Shown here piece after piece: positions 22,494 through 33,665 of a stretch of DNA of 64,000 nt. The DNA is from Orobanche coerulescens (taxonomy: Eukaryota > Streptophyta > Magnoliopsida > Lamiales > Orobanchaceae). A program made the position numbers and the translations under genes. Each line of letters begins with the position of its first letter. Position 1 is the stretch's first letter. The notes under the pieces are model-generated. The model did no database searches. It saw only the letters and a list, made by a program, of their open reading frames with translations, and was not told the origin of the DNA. The stretch is taken from assembly GCA_033398695.1 (NCBI GenBank), contig CM065805.1:167935787-167999786 (forward strand), in the 5' to 3' direction.

Positions 22494-22907
22494 GTAGCGC
22501 ACGCTACTACCGGAAGGCTGCACGCGCTAACCGGCAGGTGTAGCGCACGCTAGCCTGGTCGACCAACGCACGCTATCGGGCCGGACAGTGGCGTTTCTGG
22601 GGTTCTGGAATCATGAAGGATCGTCAGGTAGCGCACGCTACGCCGAGCGTAGCGCGCGCTAGTCGGCAGGCGTAGCGCACGCTGTCGGCCGGCTAGCGTA
22701 CGTTACCTGGCCGGGCAACAGAGGCTATCGACGGGCCAGGCTAGCGCGCGCAGCTTCGGCCGTAGCGCACGCTAGCGGGAGTCGGGCGGACAGTCATGGT
22801 CGGCAGAATTGGTCGGTGGTGCCGGGTCATGCGGGCCATGGCCGAGAGTGCTCGGCCGGTACTGGCCGATAGCGCACGCTAGTCCGGGAAGGCTAGCGCA
22901 CGCTAGT
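22494..22907 (+). repeat. Palindrome array TAGCGCACGCTA in LARD right LTR
   Basis: Same array as 7192-7592. The middle portion (about 22590-22740) differs from the left LTR in many small substitutions and indels, although the flanks are almost identical. Confidence 0.8.
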
Positions 22908-22916
22908 TTCGGCCCA

Positions 22917-22927
22917 GTATATATATG
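22917..22927 (+). promoter_or_regulatory. TATA box of LARD right LTR
   Basis: AGTATATATATG follows the array as in the left LTR. Confidence 0.55.
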
Positions 22928-23976
22928 ACAGACCAACCACTTTTCCCTTCGTTTTTCATTTCCTTCCTTCTCCGTCCGCGACTGGCGATTCATGGGTGAC
23001 GAAGGCATGTTGTTTAACAACAAATCCATGAAGTTCTTGAGTTCATAATATCAATCAATCATCCGTTATCATCCTTTGATCCAGCGAATCAAGGTAATCT
23101 TCCTTAGAACCCTAACTTCGTGAATTTGGGGGGTTTTGCATTTTTATCCGATTCGTTCCGTGTTGTTGATTAATTCATGATGGGTATGATTAATCTTGGT
23201 AGTATTCTTGTGTTTAACATCATTTAATCCATTGTTCTTCGTCGAATCGAAGTATATTTCTTGATTTCCTTCGAATTGACTTTTTGGGGGATTTGTCCCC
23301 GATCTCGTTTTTCATCCGCTGATGGATCGATTATGGTTAAATGATGTTGTTAAACATATTCTATGGATTGTATATCCATATTTCAACTTGGAATTCCGCT
23401 GTGTTTTGACGGGACGAATCGTGTTCTTGGCCGTTTTGGGGGAAATCCTTGAACCTTCGTCATTTGTTCTTTGAATTCAGCGGCTTTGCGTCGTACTTTG
23501 AAATTCATTTTCGTTGTTATTGTTTTCGTTCGTAGTACATTGTTGTGGAGTGTCGTTCGGTGGAGTCGGCGAGTTCGTAGTCGGTTCGTGCCAACCTACT
23601 TCGGCCGATTCTCCGCGTTATGGTTACTCGAGGCAAGTACCTTGCCCATACTTTTCTTATTTTATGGATATGATAATTAGTGATCGTCTCTATGTGTTTA
23701 TTTGATCGTTTGAATTGAACTTTCAAGAATTCGGTTAGCCTTGTTAAAGGCCCTCTCTCAAAACGCATGAGTTTTGTGAATGTTGTGTTCTGTGGATGGT
23801 TACGTGAACCCTGTAAATTCTCTTGTTGTTTTTGTTGTGCTTTAATCATATATATACATATATTCTCTTTTCGGTGCATTGTGATTTGACAATTGTGTCG
23901 TGCCTTGCGATGTTGCCCTTGGGTGGATTTCTTGGATATGTTTGTGTGATATGCTAATTTGTGTGCATGTATTTTA

Positions 23977-24358
23977 GCTCACCTCGGGAGGGTCCGACGG
24001 GGCCACGGAGGGAATTCCAATGGTATAGCCCTGGATTCACGAGTGCGGTTGTTTGTTTTGTGAATGTATTTACTCACCTCGGGAGGGTTCGACGGGGCCA
24101 CGGAGGGAATTCCAATGGTATAGCCCTGGATTCACGAGTAAAACTTCACGAGTGCGTGCGTATGTTTGGTGAATGTATTTACTCACCTCGAGAGGGTTCG
24201 ACGGGGCCACGGAGGGAATTCCAATGGTATAGCCCTGGATTCACGAGTAAAACTTCACGAATTGGTGTATATGATTTCGAAAACGCATTCTACTCACCTT
24301 GGGAGGGTCCGACGGGGCCACGAAGGGAATCCAATGGTATAGCCCTGGATTCACGAGT
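23977..24358 (+). repeat. Four ~100-bp direct repeats in LARD right LTR
   Basis: Counterpart of 8670-9052 with the same four units, each carrying the TCACCTCGGGAGGG and ATTCACGAGT blocks. Confidence 0.8.
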
Positions 24359-25144
24359 TGATGTTGTATTTTTGGTGACCAAGGTTTACGTATCTTGGGC
24401 GATTATTTTATGTCCGCCGAAGACACGTGACATGGGCTTTAACCCTGTGTATTGCTGTTGGTTTTCTATTTGCGAAAACAAAGCCTTTGGTCATGACTCG
24501 TTGATTTTGGAAAGATTAGGATTTGATAATCCTAAATTGTTTTCTATTAAAACTCTCGATGGCATTTTAAATCGCTTTACAAATTGTTCCCCTTAATTGT
24601 GGTCTTTCGGTTTCGGAATGTTTTACCCAAACTCTTGCCTCGGGAAGTACTTTTCATTATGTTTGGATCTTTGATGATTCCTGGTTATTGTTATTCGTGG
24701 AATGTGAATTGTATGGCTCGTATTTTTGCACTTGTACTTGCACTAGCAAAACAGTGGAGTTTTGCTAACCCCCGAGTATTCGGGGGGTGGATGTCTATTT
24801 TTGCATTCAGGTTTTGGAGCATGGCACAGGGTCGGCACGAAGGATGATGAAAGATGAACGATACTAATCACACGAGGATCCATTGCTGTCGTATTGGTCT
24901 AGTTGTATTTTCTTTTCCGCTGCAGTATATTTTCCCGTTGTACGGGTGTGGTTGTATTTTGACCCGTGCGTGGGCATGAGTTGTATTTGAGTTGTATGTA
25001 TTTGTTGAAAGACCAAATCGGTCTACTGAGTCATTTTAGCCTTAAAGGCATGGTTGAATTGTTATATGTCGTTACCAGCCTGGTAGATCCTTGAGGAAAG
25101 GTTCTACGGCGTGTAATATCCCTGAGCGGATTGGGGGTGTTACA

Positions 25145-25465
25145 ATGAATATATCCGGTTACTAAGTTCCCAAAAACAGCAGAGTAATTTCTAACCGTTC
25201 AAGTTTGGGTCAAAGGATTATAGCGATGGAAAGCTCAGTATGTGGTTAACAATAAAATAGGCAATAAGCTCAATTAGGTTAATGAGAGAATTAATAATTT
25301 TGGGGTAGGCCGAAAGGATTGAAAAGATGAATAAAAAATCGCCTAAAATTACTTTCACTATTTTGCACACACTTTGTAGTTTTGTGTAAGATACCAATGC
25401 ACGTTCTAGAGTTTCACAACACAAATAGCACACTCAGACAATGAAAATTATGATAGTAAGCAAAT
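25145..25465 (-). other. Athila 3' untranslated region, single copy
   Basis: This AT-rich stretch follows the LARD and continues into the tandem array. It is the part of the Athila 3' region that was not duplicated with the 10.3-kb unit. No ORF, PPT or LTR is clear. The Athila 3' LTR must lie to the left of the LARD/copia insertions or be lost. Confidence 0.5.
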
Positions 25466-26084
25466 AACGGCTCAAAAGTTCACAAGTTCTTAATTATACT
25501 TTTTTATGAATTCAAAAAAAAAAAATTAGAAACAACTGAGTTTGACAATTCATCGAAAATCCAAGTTTAACCCATGGTCATTTTACCTTCAAATTTATAT
25601 AAACAAATCTCCCGAGGTGAGTAGCAAGACATTCAAATTAACTGTTGGAGGTATCTTTTTTTTAAAAAAATTCATATTTGTCCGAAATGTCACCCCACAC
25701 TTTAGAAATAAGCATTGTCCTCAATGTACCGAAAGATAGAAGAAAAAAGTAAAAGGACTCCCCTGTTGTATGGTACGGATGATTCAATCCTCAGAGCAAT
25801 ACCTAAAAGAACTTGAACAAAAACAAAAGGAGAAAACCATGTTTAAACAAGTTAAATAAATAAAAACAAAATCCATAATTTCAAAGAAAAAGAAAAAGCA
25901 AATACGCGGACAGCAAAATATAGTCTAAACAAGCCAAAAAAAAAAGAAGTCAGAAAAATAACACAAAAAAAAAAGTAAAACTAGGCCGATGGTCTGGGTG
26001 GTGGTGATGGTGATTTGGTGCCGAAGTGCTGCTGAATGCGTGCCATCTGTTCGTCAGATCAATCGAGACGATCGTTCACCTTTT

Positions 26085-26513
26085 TCAACTCTGCTTTAAT
26101 AACCTCTTGGTCCTCTCTGATGCAACTAACTGCCTCCCATATGTGACGGGGGAGGGACGGGACTGGTGGTGATGGCTCGGATGGCGGGATGTGGTGGGCT
26201 CTCGTGAAGGACTCTCGCTGTCAGCTCCGTCAGTCGGTGAATGTGCCTTCTGCTTGCGCTGCGGATCCTCCTCGAACTCAATACCCATTCGGCTACATAT
26301 AGCACGCCTCAATTTGTCCCGGTCTTTTATTACAGTGCGGTTGGCATATGAGAAGTCAACGTCTGCCTGCTCGAGTATCAACGTGATCAACCGAGGATAT
26401 GGAATAGAATGCTTGGGGATTTGATTCCGAAGGAAATCACACATGTGATTGTATATGATACCCCCGTAGTTCAATCCCTGTATAGCACCTAGCCCATGCA
26501 CCATTTTATCCAA
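26085..26513 (-). pseudogene. Athila ORF1 C-terminal half, deleted unit
   Basis: A 142-codon frame identical in translation to 29658-29230: a globular start (GLNYGGIIYNHMCDFLRNQI) and a Ser/Pro/His-rich low-complexity tail. The upstream half of ORF1 is lost in the deletion at 26678/26679. The function of ORF1 in Athila elements is not established; an envelope-like role has been proposed for the 3' reading frame. Confidence 0.55.
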
Positions 26514-26678
26514 AAAGTATAAATCACCAACTCATACCTCATTTTTACTACTCGAACGAGGAAGAACATTTATGCTGAGAAGGTATAAAATGAGGCGATG
26601 CTGGGCGGAGAAAGATAAGGTCCCGATCTTCATTCCATCTTTCCGGGAGGGAGTGTACTGAATGCCAAACACGTTATG

Positions 26679-26873
26679 CGCTACACTTATGCCTTAGCGT
26701 GCGTTACCCGCACAGTTAGCGTATGCTACTTACCACTCCTAGCGTGCGCTACGAATTTCCAATTTCAGTCCAGTACCTAATGAACATGAATGATGAATGA
26801 TTATTACTGAGTGAAAAATTTCTGAGTGGCGATTACTGAATGATAATTAATGAATTCACAACCGGGTATTACA
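26679..26873 (-). repeat. Chromovirus LTR tail, deleted unit
   Basis: About 195 bp matching 36978-37175, joined directly to Athila ORF1 sequence at 26678/26679. It contains the last palindromes (CTTAGCGTGCGTTAC, CTAGCGTGCGCTAC) and ends with the LTR terminus GGGTATTACA. Confidence 0.75.
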
Positions 26874-27355
26874 GTTTTTCCTTGAGATCTAATATATGTG
26901 GATTGTATAATGTCGGGAGAATCATTTATCATGTATATCTGACCCTGTGTTTTGGGCGAAATACTTGTGTTGTATTTTAGGTCGGGGCAAAGGCAAGGCA
27001 CGGGAAGAGCACGGTGACGGCGAAGGGTTCGAGAGATACTAGTTCGGGGAGCCCATGTCTTTTTGTCCGGTTATTGTTCAAACCGTGTAATGTTACTTTA
27101 ATTCCGCTTTATTTACATTATTGTCTGGTTGTATTTGAAGTATATTCCATCTTCATATGGTTTGTACTTCTATTTCGGATCCTGTGTATCATAAGGCCGT
27201 TGGCCATACTATTAATAAACTCCTAGTCGGAGTAATGACTATTTATTGTGGTTCGGTATCACAAAATAATACTTATTTAATCAGATTTTGATATCGCCCG
27301 GTGGGTCCTGTGTGGGGTCCACGGCACTGTAATATCCGCCTTTTGGGGTGTTACA
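26874..27355 (+). repeat. Plus-oriented chromovirus LTR 3' end (copy 0)
   Basis: About 480 bp ending GGGGTGTTACA, laid out like the 3' end of the LARD LTR but a different family. Its first bases abut the minus-oriented LTR terminus, so the minus element inserted into this LTR. Further copies lie at 37176-37659 and 47474-47957. Confidence 0.65.
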
Positions 27356-27394
27356 ATTTTATGCATACATGTCGAAGGGCTAATTCCCTTAATA

Positions 27395-28620
27395 TTACTC
27401 AAACCCCATCCTATTGCCTCTTTGCATAACTTCTACAAAAAGAAATTCTTCATCTTCGCTCAATTCAACATTAATAATTACGGGTTTTTTATTTTCATCT
27501 TCAAGAAAAACATATTTTAAATGCTTAGGCAATTCTTTAAGCTCTGGTACTTCTTTTTCTTTGCTTTTCAGTAACGACTCCAGACTATCTATCTTACCCC
27601 CCTGTACGAGATTTTCGCACATTTCTCCTTCAACTTCTGGGTTAAGCTCCGAACACTCCATTACTTGTTCCTGTATAATGAGAGTTTCTACAGAATTTTC
27701 AATAATATCAACAAAAGCGCATTCCTCATATAAATCATAACTAGAAACAGGGGGCGAATCAAACACAGAAAATGTCACGGTTTCATTTAACACCCTCATA
27801 ATTAATTTTCCTCTTTTAACATCAATTATTGTTTCAGCGGTAGCCATGAAAGGTCTTCCCAATAAAATAGAATGATCTTTTCCATTTTCTAGACATGGTC
27901 CCATTTCTAAGACAACCAAATCTGCTGGAATAATAAGCCCCTCTATGTCTACCAAAATATCTTCGATAATTCCAACAGGATAACGAAGTGATCTATAGGC
28001 CAATTGTAAACATATTTTAGTTGTGCTAAGTTCACTAAGATCAAGTTGCTCAAAAATATATAATGACATCAAATTTATACCTGCTCCGAGATCAAGCATA
28101 CCAGTGGTTTTCTTACCGTTTCCCATAGCGATATTTATTATGAAGCTACCTGGATCACTTTGCTTGGGAGGTAATCGTTGTTGGAGCAATGCAGACATAA
28201 CCTCCGAGACAATGATTTTTTCTCTATATCCAAACTTCTTTTTATCCATGAGTAATTCTTTGAAAAAATTTCCGTATGCTGGGACACTTTTATTACTTCC
28301 AATAAAGGAAGGTTTACATTTACTTTGGACAGCATATCAAAAAAATTGAGAAATTGCTTATCAAGTTTTTCATTTTTTTGTCGGCTTGGAAAAGGTATTG
28401 GGGGTTTGTATGGATTTGTAGCTTTGTGGAGTGTTGGGGTGGGGACTTCTTTAGAATATTCATTTGATTCCTTGTCTTCGTCCTCATTTCCTGCAATAAT
28501 TGAAACATCATCATTAGAAGGGGAATCAACTCGATTGTTATAAATCTTACCAGTTCTCAGCGTGGTGATAGCTTTAGCTTGTTCGGGTTGACTTGGTAAC
28601 CTCCCTTTTTGGTTGTTTTG
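27395..28620 (-). pseudogene. Athila gag C-terminus and aspartic protease (copy 0)
   Basis: The minus frame from about 28620 covers the low-complexity Gag C-terminus (QPEQAKAITTLRTGKIYNNR). After a frame break near 28270 comes a 284-codon protease frame (28249-27395) with DLGAGINLM as active-site region and ILLGRPFMAT. Athila proteases typically read DLGA[S/G] rather than DTGA. The frame runs into the inserted LTR end, so RT is not continuous with it. The frame break lies in TCCCAGC, a CAG site read differently in the other units. Confidence 0.8.
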
Positions 28621-29229
28621 AACGGCTAAAAAGTTCACAAGTTCTTAATTATACTTTTTTATGAATTCAAAAAAAAAAAATTAGAAACAACTGAGTTTGA
28701 CAATTCATCGAAAATCCAAGTTTAACCCATGGTCATTTTACCTTCAAATTTATATAAACAAATCTCCCGAGGTGAGTAGCAAGACATTCAAATTAATCAT
28801 TGGAGGTATCTTTTTTAAAAAATTCATATTTGTCCGAAATGTCACCCCACACTTTAGAAATAAGCATTGTCCTCAATGTACCGAAAGATAGAAGAAAAAG
28901 TAAAAGGACTCCCTGTTGTATGGTACGGATGATTCAATCCTCGAGCAATACCTAAAAGAACTTGAACAAAAACAAAAGGAGAAAACCATGTTTAAACAAG
29001 TTAAATAAATAAAAACAAAATCCATAATTTCAAAGAAAAAGAAAAAGCAAATATGCGGACAAAGAAAATATAGTCTAAACAAGCCAAAAAAAAGAAGTCG
29101 AAAAATAACACAAAAAAAAGTAAAACTAGGCCGATGGTCCAGGTGGTGGTGATGGTGATTTGGTGCCGAAGTGCTGCTGAATGCGTGCCATCTGTTCGTC
29201 AGATCAATCGAGACGATCGTTCACCTTTT
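28621..29229 (-). other. Athila 3' untranslated region, unit 1
   Basis: Untranslated Athila sequence between the ORF1 stop and the unit junction. It contains poly-A and poly-T tracts on both strands and no gene. It corresponds to 25466-26084 and 38917-39534. Confidence 0.65.
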
Positions 29230-30302
29230 TCAACTCTGCTTTAATAACCTCTTGGTCCTCTCTGATGCAACTAACTGCCTCCCATATGTGACGGGGGAGG
29301 GACGGGACTGGTGGTGATGGCTCGGATGGCGGGATGTGGTGGGCTCTCGTGAAGGACTCTCGCTGTCAGCTCCGTCAGTCGGTGAATGTGCCTTCTGCTT
29401 GCGCTGCGGATCCTCCTCGAACTCAATACCCATTCGGCTACATATAGCACGCCTCAATTTGTCCCGGTCTTTTATTACAGTGCGGTTGGCATATGAGAAG
29501 TCAACGTCTGCCTGCTCGAGTATCAACGTGATCAACCGAGGATATGGAATAGAATGCTTGGGGATTTGATTCCGAAGGAAATCACACATGTGATTGTATA
29601 TGATACCCCCGTAGTTCAATCCCTGTATAGCACCTAGCCCATGCACCATTTTATCCAAAAAGTATAAATCACCAACTCATACCTCATTTTTACTACTCGA
29701 ACGAGGAAGAACATTTATGCTGAGAAGGTATAAAATGAGGCGATGCTGGGCGGAGAAAGATAAGGTCCCGATCTTCATTCCATCTTTCCGGGAGGGAGTG
29801 TACTGAATGCCAAACACGTTATGGCACCACTAGTGTTCCAAACAGGTCCTTTTGGGGCATTAAAAGCTTTTTTGAAATTTACTTTTTTTCCCTCGTCCGG
29901 AGTGTGAAGCGAGTGATGTATCGAGCTTTCAGTGATTACAACTAGTGTCCCTCTAACCGTGCTTCTAATAGTGCAGTCATCTTTGCCTTTTATCTCTACG
30001 TTGGCATAGAATTCACGAACAAATTCAGCGTAGTAATGATCAGGGAGTTTCAAGGCATTTTCCCAATGTAGGTGACTGAAAAATTGAGATAGGTTGAATT
30101 TATCTTCAACCTCCTGTGCGATATCTTTCTCGACTAAAAGTTTGGAATGAGCTCGTTGCTCATACCATTCTGCATTTTCGGCCGAAGTAAAGCGTATAGC
30201 GTCAAAGGCGCATGTGGTATGCTCTGTGTGAGAATTTTCGCTCTCGGTGGCGGCGGAAGATAGTAAAGGGATGGAATCACGTCGCTTGCGCATTCTAGTC
30301 AT
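29230..30302 (-). pseudogene. Athila ORF1 (envelope-position protein), unit 1
   Basis: Frame from ATG 30302-30300, one base after a candidate splice acceptor (TTTGTGTAG). The first 175 or so codons (to about 29775) include a basic start MTRMRKRRD and a globular domain (FSHLHWENALKLPDHYYAEF). A frameshift or stop separates it from the second half (29658-29230) with the Ser/Pro/His-rich tail. Its place downstream of integrase and its style match the Athila-specific ORF called ORF1; function unproven. No clear signal peptide or transmembrane segment is visible. Confidence 0.6.
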
Positions 30303-30303
30303 T

Positions 30304-30686
30304 CTACACAAATATTACAAGAGATTTTCATATAAGCATTATATCGGACACCTTATAAACGTAGTTTAAAAGCTTCAAAATTCACCAATCTTTTGAAAAA
30401 TTATAACCCCCATGGCCATGAATGATTCTAAAACATAGACATAGTAATTGAACAATACTAATCTAAGCACAACACCACGAATTTACAAACTTTTAATATG
30501 TAAAATATCATCCTTCAAAAACCAAATATTTCTTGACATAATTCAATTTCAACATTACAAATGTATGAAATCATTACATAATCCAGTAAATGTGTTGAAA
30601 TGATTAAACAAACATAGATATATGCCCATAGACGCAATATAAATTGGATTCATACTAAGTATTTGAAGAAATTTAAAAATACTTAC
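30304..30686 (-). other. Candidate intron upstream of ORF1, unit 1
   Basis: The minus strand has donor CAAT/GTAAGTATTT at 30686 and acceptor TTTGTGTAG/A at 30304, placing the ORF1 ATG one base into the next exon. The intervening 383 bp are AT-rich, as in plant introns. Inferred from consensus signals only. Confidence 0.45.
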
Positions 30687-30755
30687 ATTGTTGCCTTGGT
30701 GATGATTTTCTTCAAAAATCCTAATTGATATGATGAAAGGAGGTTGAATGTGGTG

Positions 30756-30764
30756 TTTTTATAC
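30756..30764 (-). promoter_or_regulatory. Internal TATA box before ORF1, unit 1
   Basis: The minus strand reads GTATAAAAA, about 70 bp before the candidate splice donor and about 130 bp after a palindromic repeat array, mirroring LTR promoter layout. Counterpart in unit 2 at 41058-41066. Confidence 0.45.
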
Positions 30765-30884
30765 TGAAATTAACTAATCTAATGGGAAAAAAATGAAAAA
30801 GTTGGATCTGCAGGGGAGGGGGCGGAATAGGGTGAAAAGGGAATGAGAAGAATGAAGGCCCGATCTGTTTTTAAAACTCCTCTG

Positions 30885-31085
30885 CCAGAACACGGCGCTG
30901 GAAACGGTCCAGTTTGCGCCGTGTTGTGCGCCTTGTCGTACAGTGAAATTTTTACTAAATAATGACACGGCGCTGGACACGATCCAGTTGCGTCATGTCT
31001 TAGGCCGTGTCGTATAGCGTTTTTTACTAAAAAATGACACGGCGCTGACACGGTCCATTTGCGCCGTGTCTTAGGCCGTGTCGTA
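30885..31085 (-). repeat. Three ~73-bp palindromic repeats between integrase and ORF1, unit 1
   Basis: Each unit contains ACACGGCGCTGG and CCAGTTTGCGCCGTGT, arms of a large imperfect palindrome, then GGCCGTGTCGTA and an AT-rich spacer. Units start near 30892, 30965 and 31037. A related but more degenerate array is in the Athila LTR at 52030-52290. Confidence 0.8.
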
Positions 31086-31341
31086 CAACTTTTTTTTGAT
31101 TTTTTTGATTTTTTTTTATTTTTTTAAAATAAATAACTAGAAAAGCAATAAAGAAATTGGGTTCCCTCCCAACAAGGGCTCGTTTAATGTTATTAGCTTA
31201 ACAATTTCTTGTTTTAGTCGTGTGATGGCTCTCCAAGAGTTATGCTTTCTCCGTGAGGAATTTTTTGATTTTCAAAATAAGGCTTCACCCTGTGTCCGTT
31301 CACCTGAAATGACTCTTTGGTGCGTGGATTTATCAGTCTAA

Positions 31342-33665
31342 TTACTCCATATAGAAATACTTCCTCAACCTCAAAGGGTCCCTCCAGCGTGATTTTAGCT
31401 TACCTAGAAACAATCGCAAATGAGAATTAAACAAAAGTACCTTCGTACCTAGTTCTAGGTGCTTGAGGTTAAGTTTTCGGTCATGAAGTCTCTTGACTTT
31501 GTCTTTGTAGATCCAAGAATTTTCGTACGCTTCGTTTCTTAACTCGTCTAATTCAGACATTTGGAGCAGTATTTCCTGTCCAGCTTCTTTCAATTCCATT
31601 GAAACCACCTTAATTGCCCAATAAGCTTTATGTTCGATTTCAACTGGAAGATGACAACTTTTTTCATATACTAGACGGTAGGGGCTCATTCCCAATGGAC
31701 TCTTGTATGCTGTTCGACATGCCCAAAGTGCATCGACCAATTTTTCAGCCCAGTCTTTCCGAATTGGGCACGCAGTTTTTTCCAGGATCTCTTTTATCTG
31801 TCGGTTGCTTGTTTCAGTCTGACCCTATGTTTGTGGATGGTAGGGGGTTGCAACTTTATGATTTATGCCATTTTCGGCCATAAGCTTGTCAAATATCTTG
31901 TTGCAAAAGTAAGATCCCCCATCTCTGATTATTGCCTTGGGGAATCCGAAACGGCTGATTATGTATTCCTGTACAAACTTAACAACAATATTAGCATCAT
32001 TAGTCCTTGTGGGGATTGCCTCAACCCACTTGGACACATAATCGACTGTTAAAAGAATGTACTCGAAATTTCCAAATTTAGTGAATGGTCTCATAAAATC
32101 AATTCCCCGTACATCCAAAATTTCTACGACCAAATTGATCGTGAGAGGCATCTCATTTCTTTTTCCGATATTACCAGTTCGTTGACACCTATGGCACTGA
32201 ACACAAAAATGATGTGCGTCTTTAAATAAGGATGGCCAATACAAACCAGATTGGAGAATTTTGTTAGCGGTCTTTCGTCCGCCAAAATGTCCTCCGTAAT
32301 GTTGTTCATGGCAAAAGGTTAGTACACTTTGTTGCTCATCTTCTGGGACACATCGCCTCATGATTTCATCTTTACATAATCGAAAAAGGCATGGTTTGTC
32401 CCAGAAGTAGTTTTGCATGATGATAAAAATCTTTTCTTTTCTTGGTAAGAAATGTTAGGTGGGAGCATTTCACAAACCAAATAATTCACAATATCGGCAA
32501 ACCAAGGTACCAAAGAAATTTTAAATAAATTTTCATGTGGAAAAGAGTCCACAATTTGTTCATGCTTATTAATTGTTTCTTCTGTTATTTTTAAACGAGA
32601 CAAATGGTCTGCGACCACATTTTCACTTCCCTTTTGGTCTTTTATTTCCACATTAAATTCTTGAAGCATTAAAATTCATCGAATCAACCGAGATTACGCT
32701 TGTTGCTTTGCCAACAAATGTCGTAAAGTTGCATGATCTGAATGTACAATCACTTTAGATCCTACAATATAAGATCTAAATTTATCTAGTGAGAAAACCA
32801 CATCTAATAATTCTTTCTCGGTTGTTGTATAATTAACCTGCGCATCATTCAATGTTAGACTAGCGTAATAAACCACACGGATCATTTTATCAATTTGTTG
32901 GCCTAAAACTGCACCAACAGATCAGTCAGATGCATCCCACATAATTTCAAAAGGTAAAGACCAATCAGGGGCAATTACGATTGGTGTCGTGGTTAGTTTC
33001 TCTTTCAAAGTTTGAAAAGCATCAAGACAAGCGTCATCGAAAATGAAGGAAACATTTTTGGTAAGCAAAGTGCAGAGAGGTTTACTTATTTTTGAAAAAT
33101 CTTTAATAAACCTTCCATAAAAACCGGCATGTCCTAAAAAACTCCTAATTGCCTTTACATTGTTTGGTGGTGGTAATTTTTGAATAACATCAATTTTTGC
33201 TTTGTCGACTTCAATTCCACGATTTGACACCACGTGACCTAGCACAATGCCACTTTCTGTCATAAAATGACTTTTTTTCCCAGCTGAGAGTTAAATGACA
33301 TTCAATACAACGTTCAAGTACTTTGGTCAATTTATTTAAGCAATCATCAAAAGATGATCCAAATACTGAAAAGTCATCCATAAATACCTCAATAAAATCG
33401 CCGATCATATCTGAGAAAATTGACAACATGCACCTTTGAAAAGTTCCTGGTGCATTGTATAATCCAAAGGGCATTCTTCGACAAGCAAAAGTTCCAAAAG
33501 GGCAGATGAATGTGGTCTTCGATTGGTCCTCGGGTGCAATTGCCACTTGGTAATACCCTGAAAGTCCATCAAGAAAACAATAGAATTTGTGTCCTGCAAG
33601 TTTATCAGGCATTTGGTCAATAAAGGTAGAGATAAATAATCTCTGGCAAGAGATTTTGCCAACAA
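31342..33665 (-). pseudogene. Athila pol (partial RT, RNase H, integrase), unit 1
   Basis: Read right to left. RT begins inside the palm (YCFLDGLSGYYQ, RRMPFGLYNAPGTFQRCM, FMDDFSVFG), so its N-terminal fingers are missing. After a frameshift at an A-run (about 33285) come the RT thumb and RNase H (DASD stop SVGAVLGQ; HSDHATLRHLL; ENVVADHLSRL), then integrase with a HHCC finger (CVQCHRC), GIDFM and IIRDGG, and ETSNRQIKEILE after one in-frame stop. The integrase C-terminus ends at 31342. Stops near 32924, 32693 and 31824 and frameshifts mean no functional product. RT motifs and ORF1 assign it to Athila. Confidence 0.88.

Larger units (their letters stand above)
6197..25144 (+). mobile_element. 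Non-autonomous LARD-like gypsy element, interrupted by a nested chromovirus
   Basis: The element is bounded by ATGAA duplications (6192-6196, 25145-25149) and TG...CA termini. Homology between the two LTRs begins exactly at TGTAATTCCC (6197 and 11863) and ends at GGGTGTTACA (9839 and 25144). Without the nested insert it is about 9.3 kb: LTRs of 3643 and about 3646 bp and an internal region of 2023 bp. A PBS for initiator-Met tRNA follows the left LTR. No gag or pol domain is recognisable. That combination of large LTRs and a non-coding interior defines a LARD, which must be mobilised in trans. Its LTR contains a chromovirus-type PPT/LTR junction, so the likely ancestor and helper are chromoviruses. 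Confidence 0.85.
21573..25144 (+). repeat. LARD right LTR, main part
   Basis: Resumes with the duplicated GTTCA and continues, parallel to 6271-9839, to GGGGGTGTTACA at 25144. It repeats the fossil PPT/LTR start (about 21885-21930), the palindrome array, the TATA box and the four direct repeats. It is followed by ATGAA, the element's target duplication. Confidence 0.87.

Noticed and set aside
6618..25144. LARD interpreted as an LTR element starting at 6618
   Set aside because: No 5-bp duplication fits that start, and LTR homology extends 421 bp further left to 6197, where ATGAA matches the right flank.
26804..27226. Small frames conserved three times at 10.3-kb spacing (26804-27001, 27014-27226 and copies)
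   Set aside because: Their conservation only reflects the tandem duplication; they lie in LTR ends and lack any domain.
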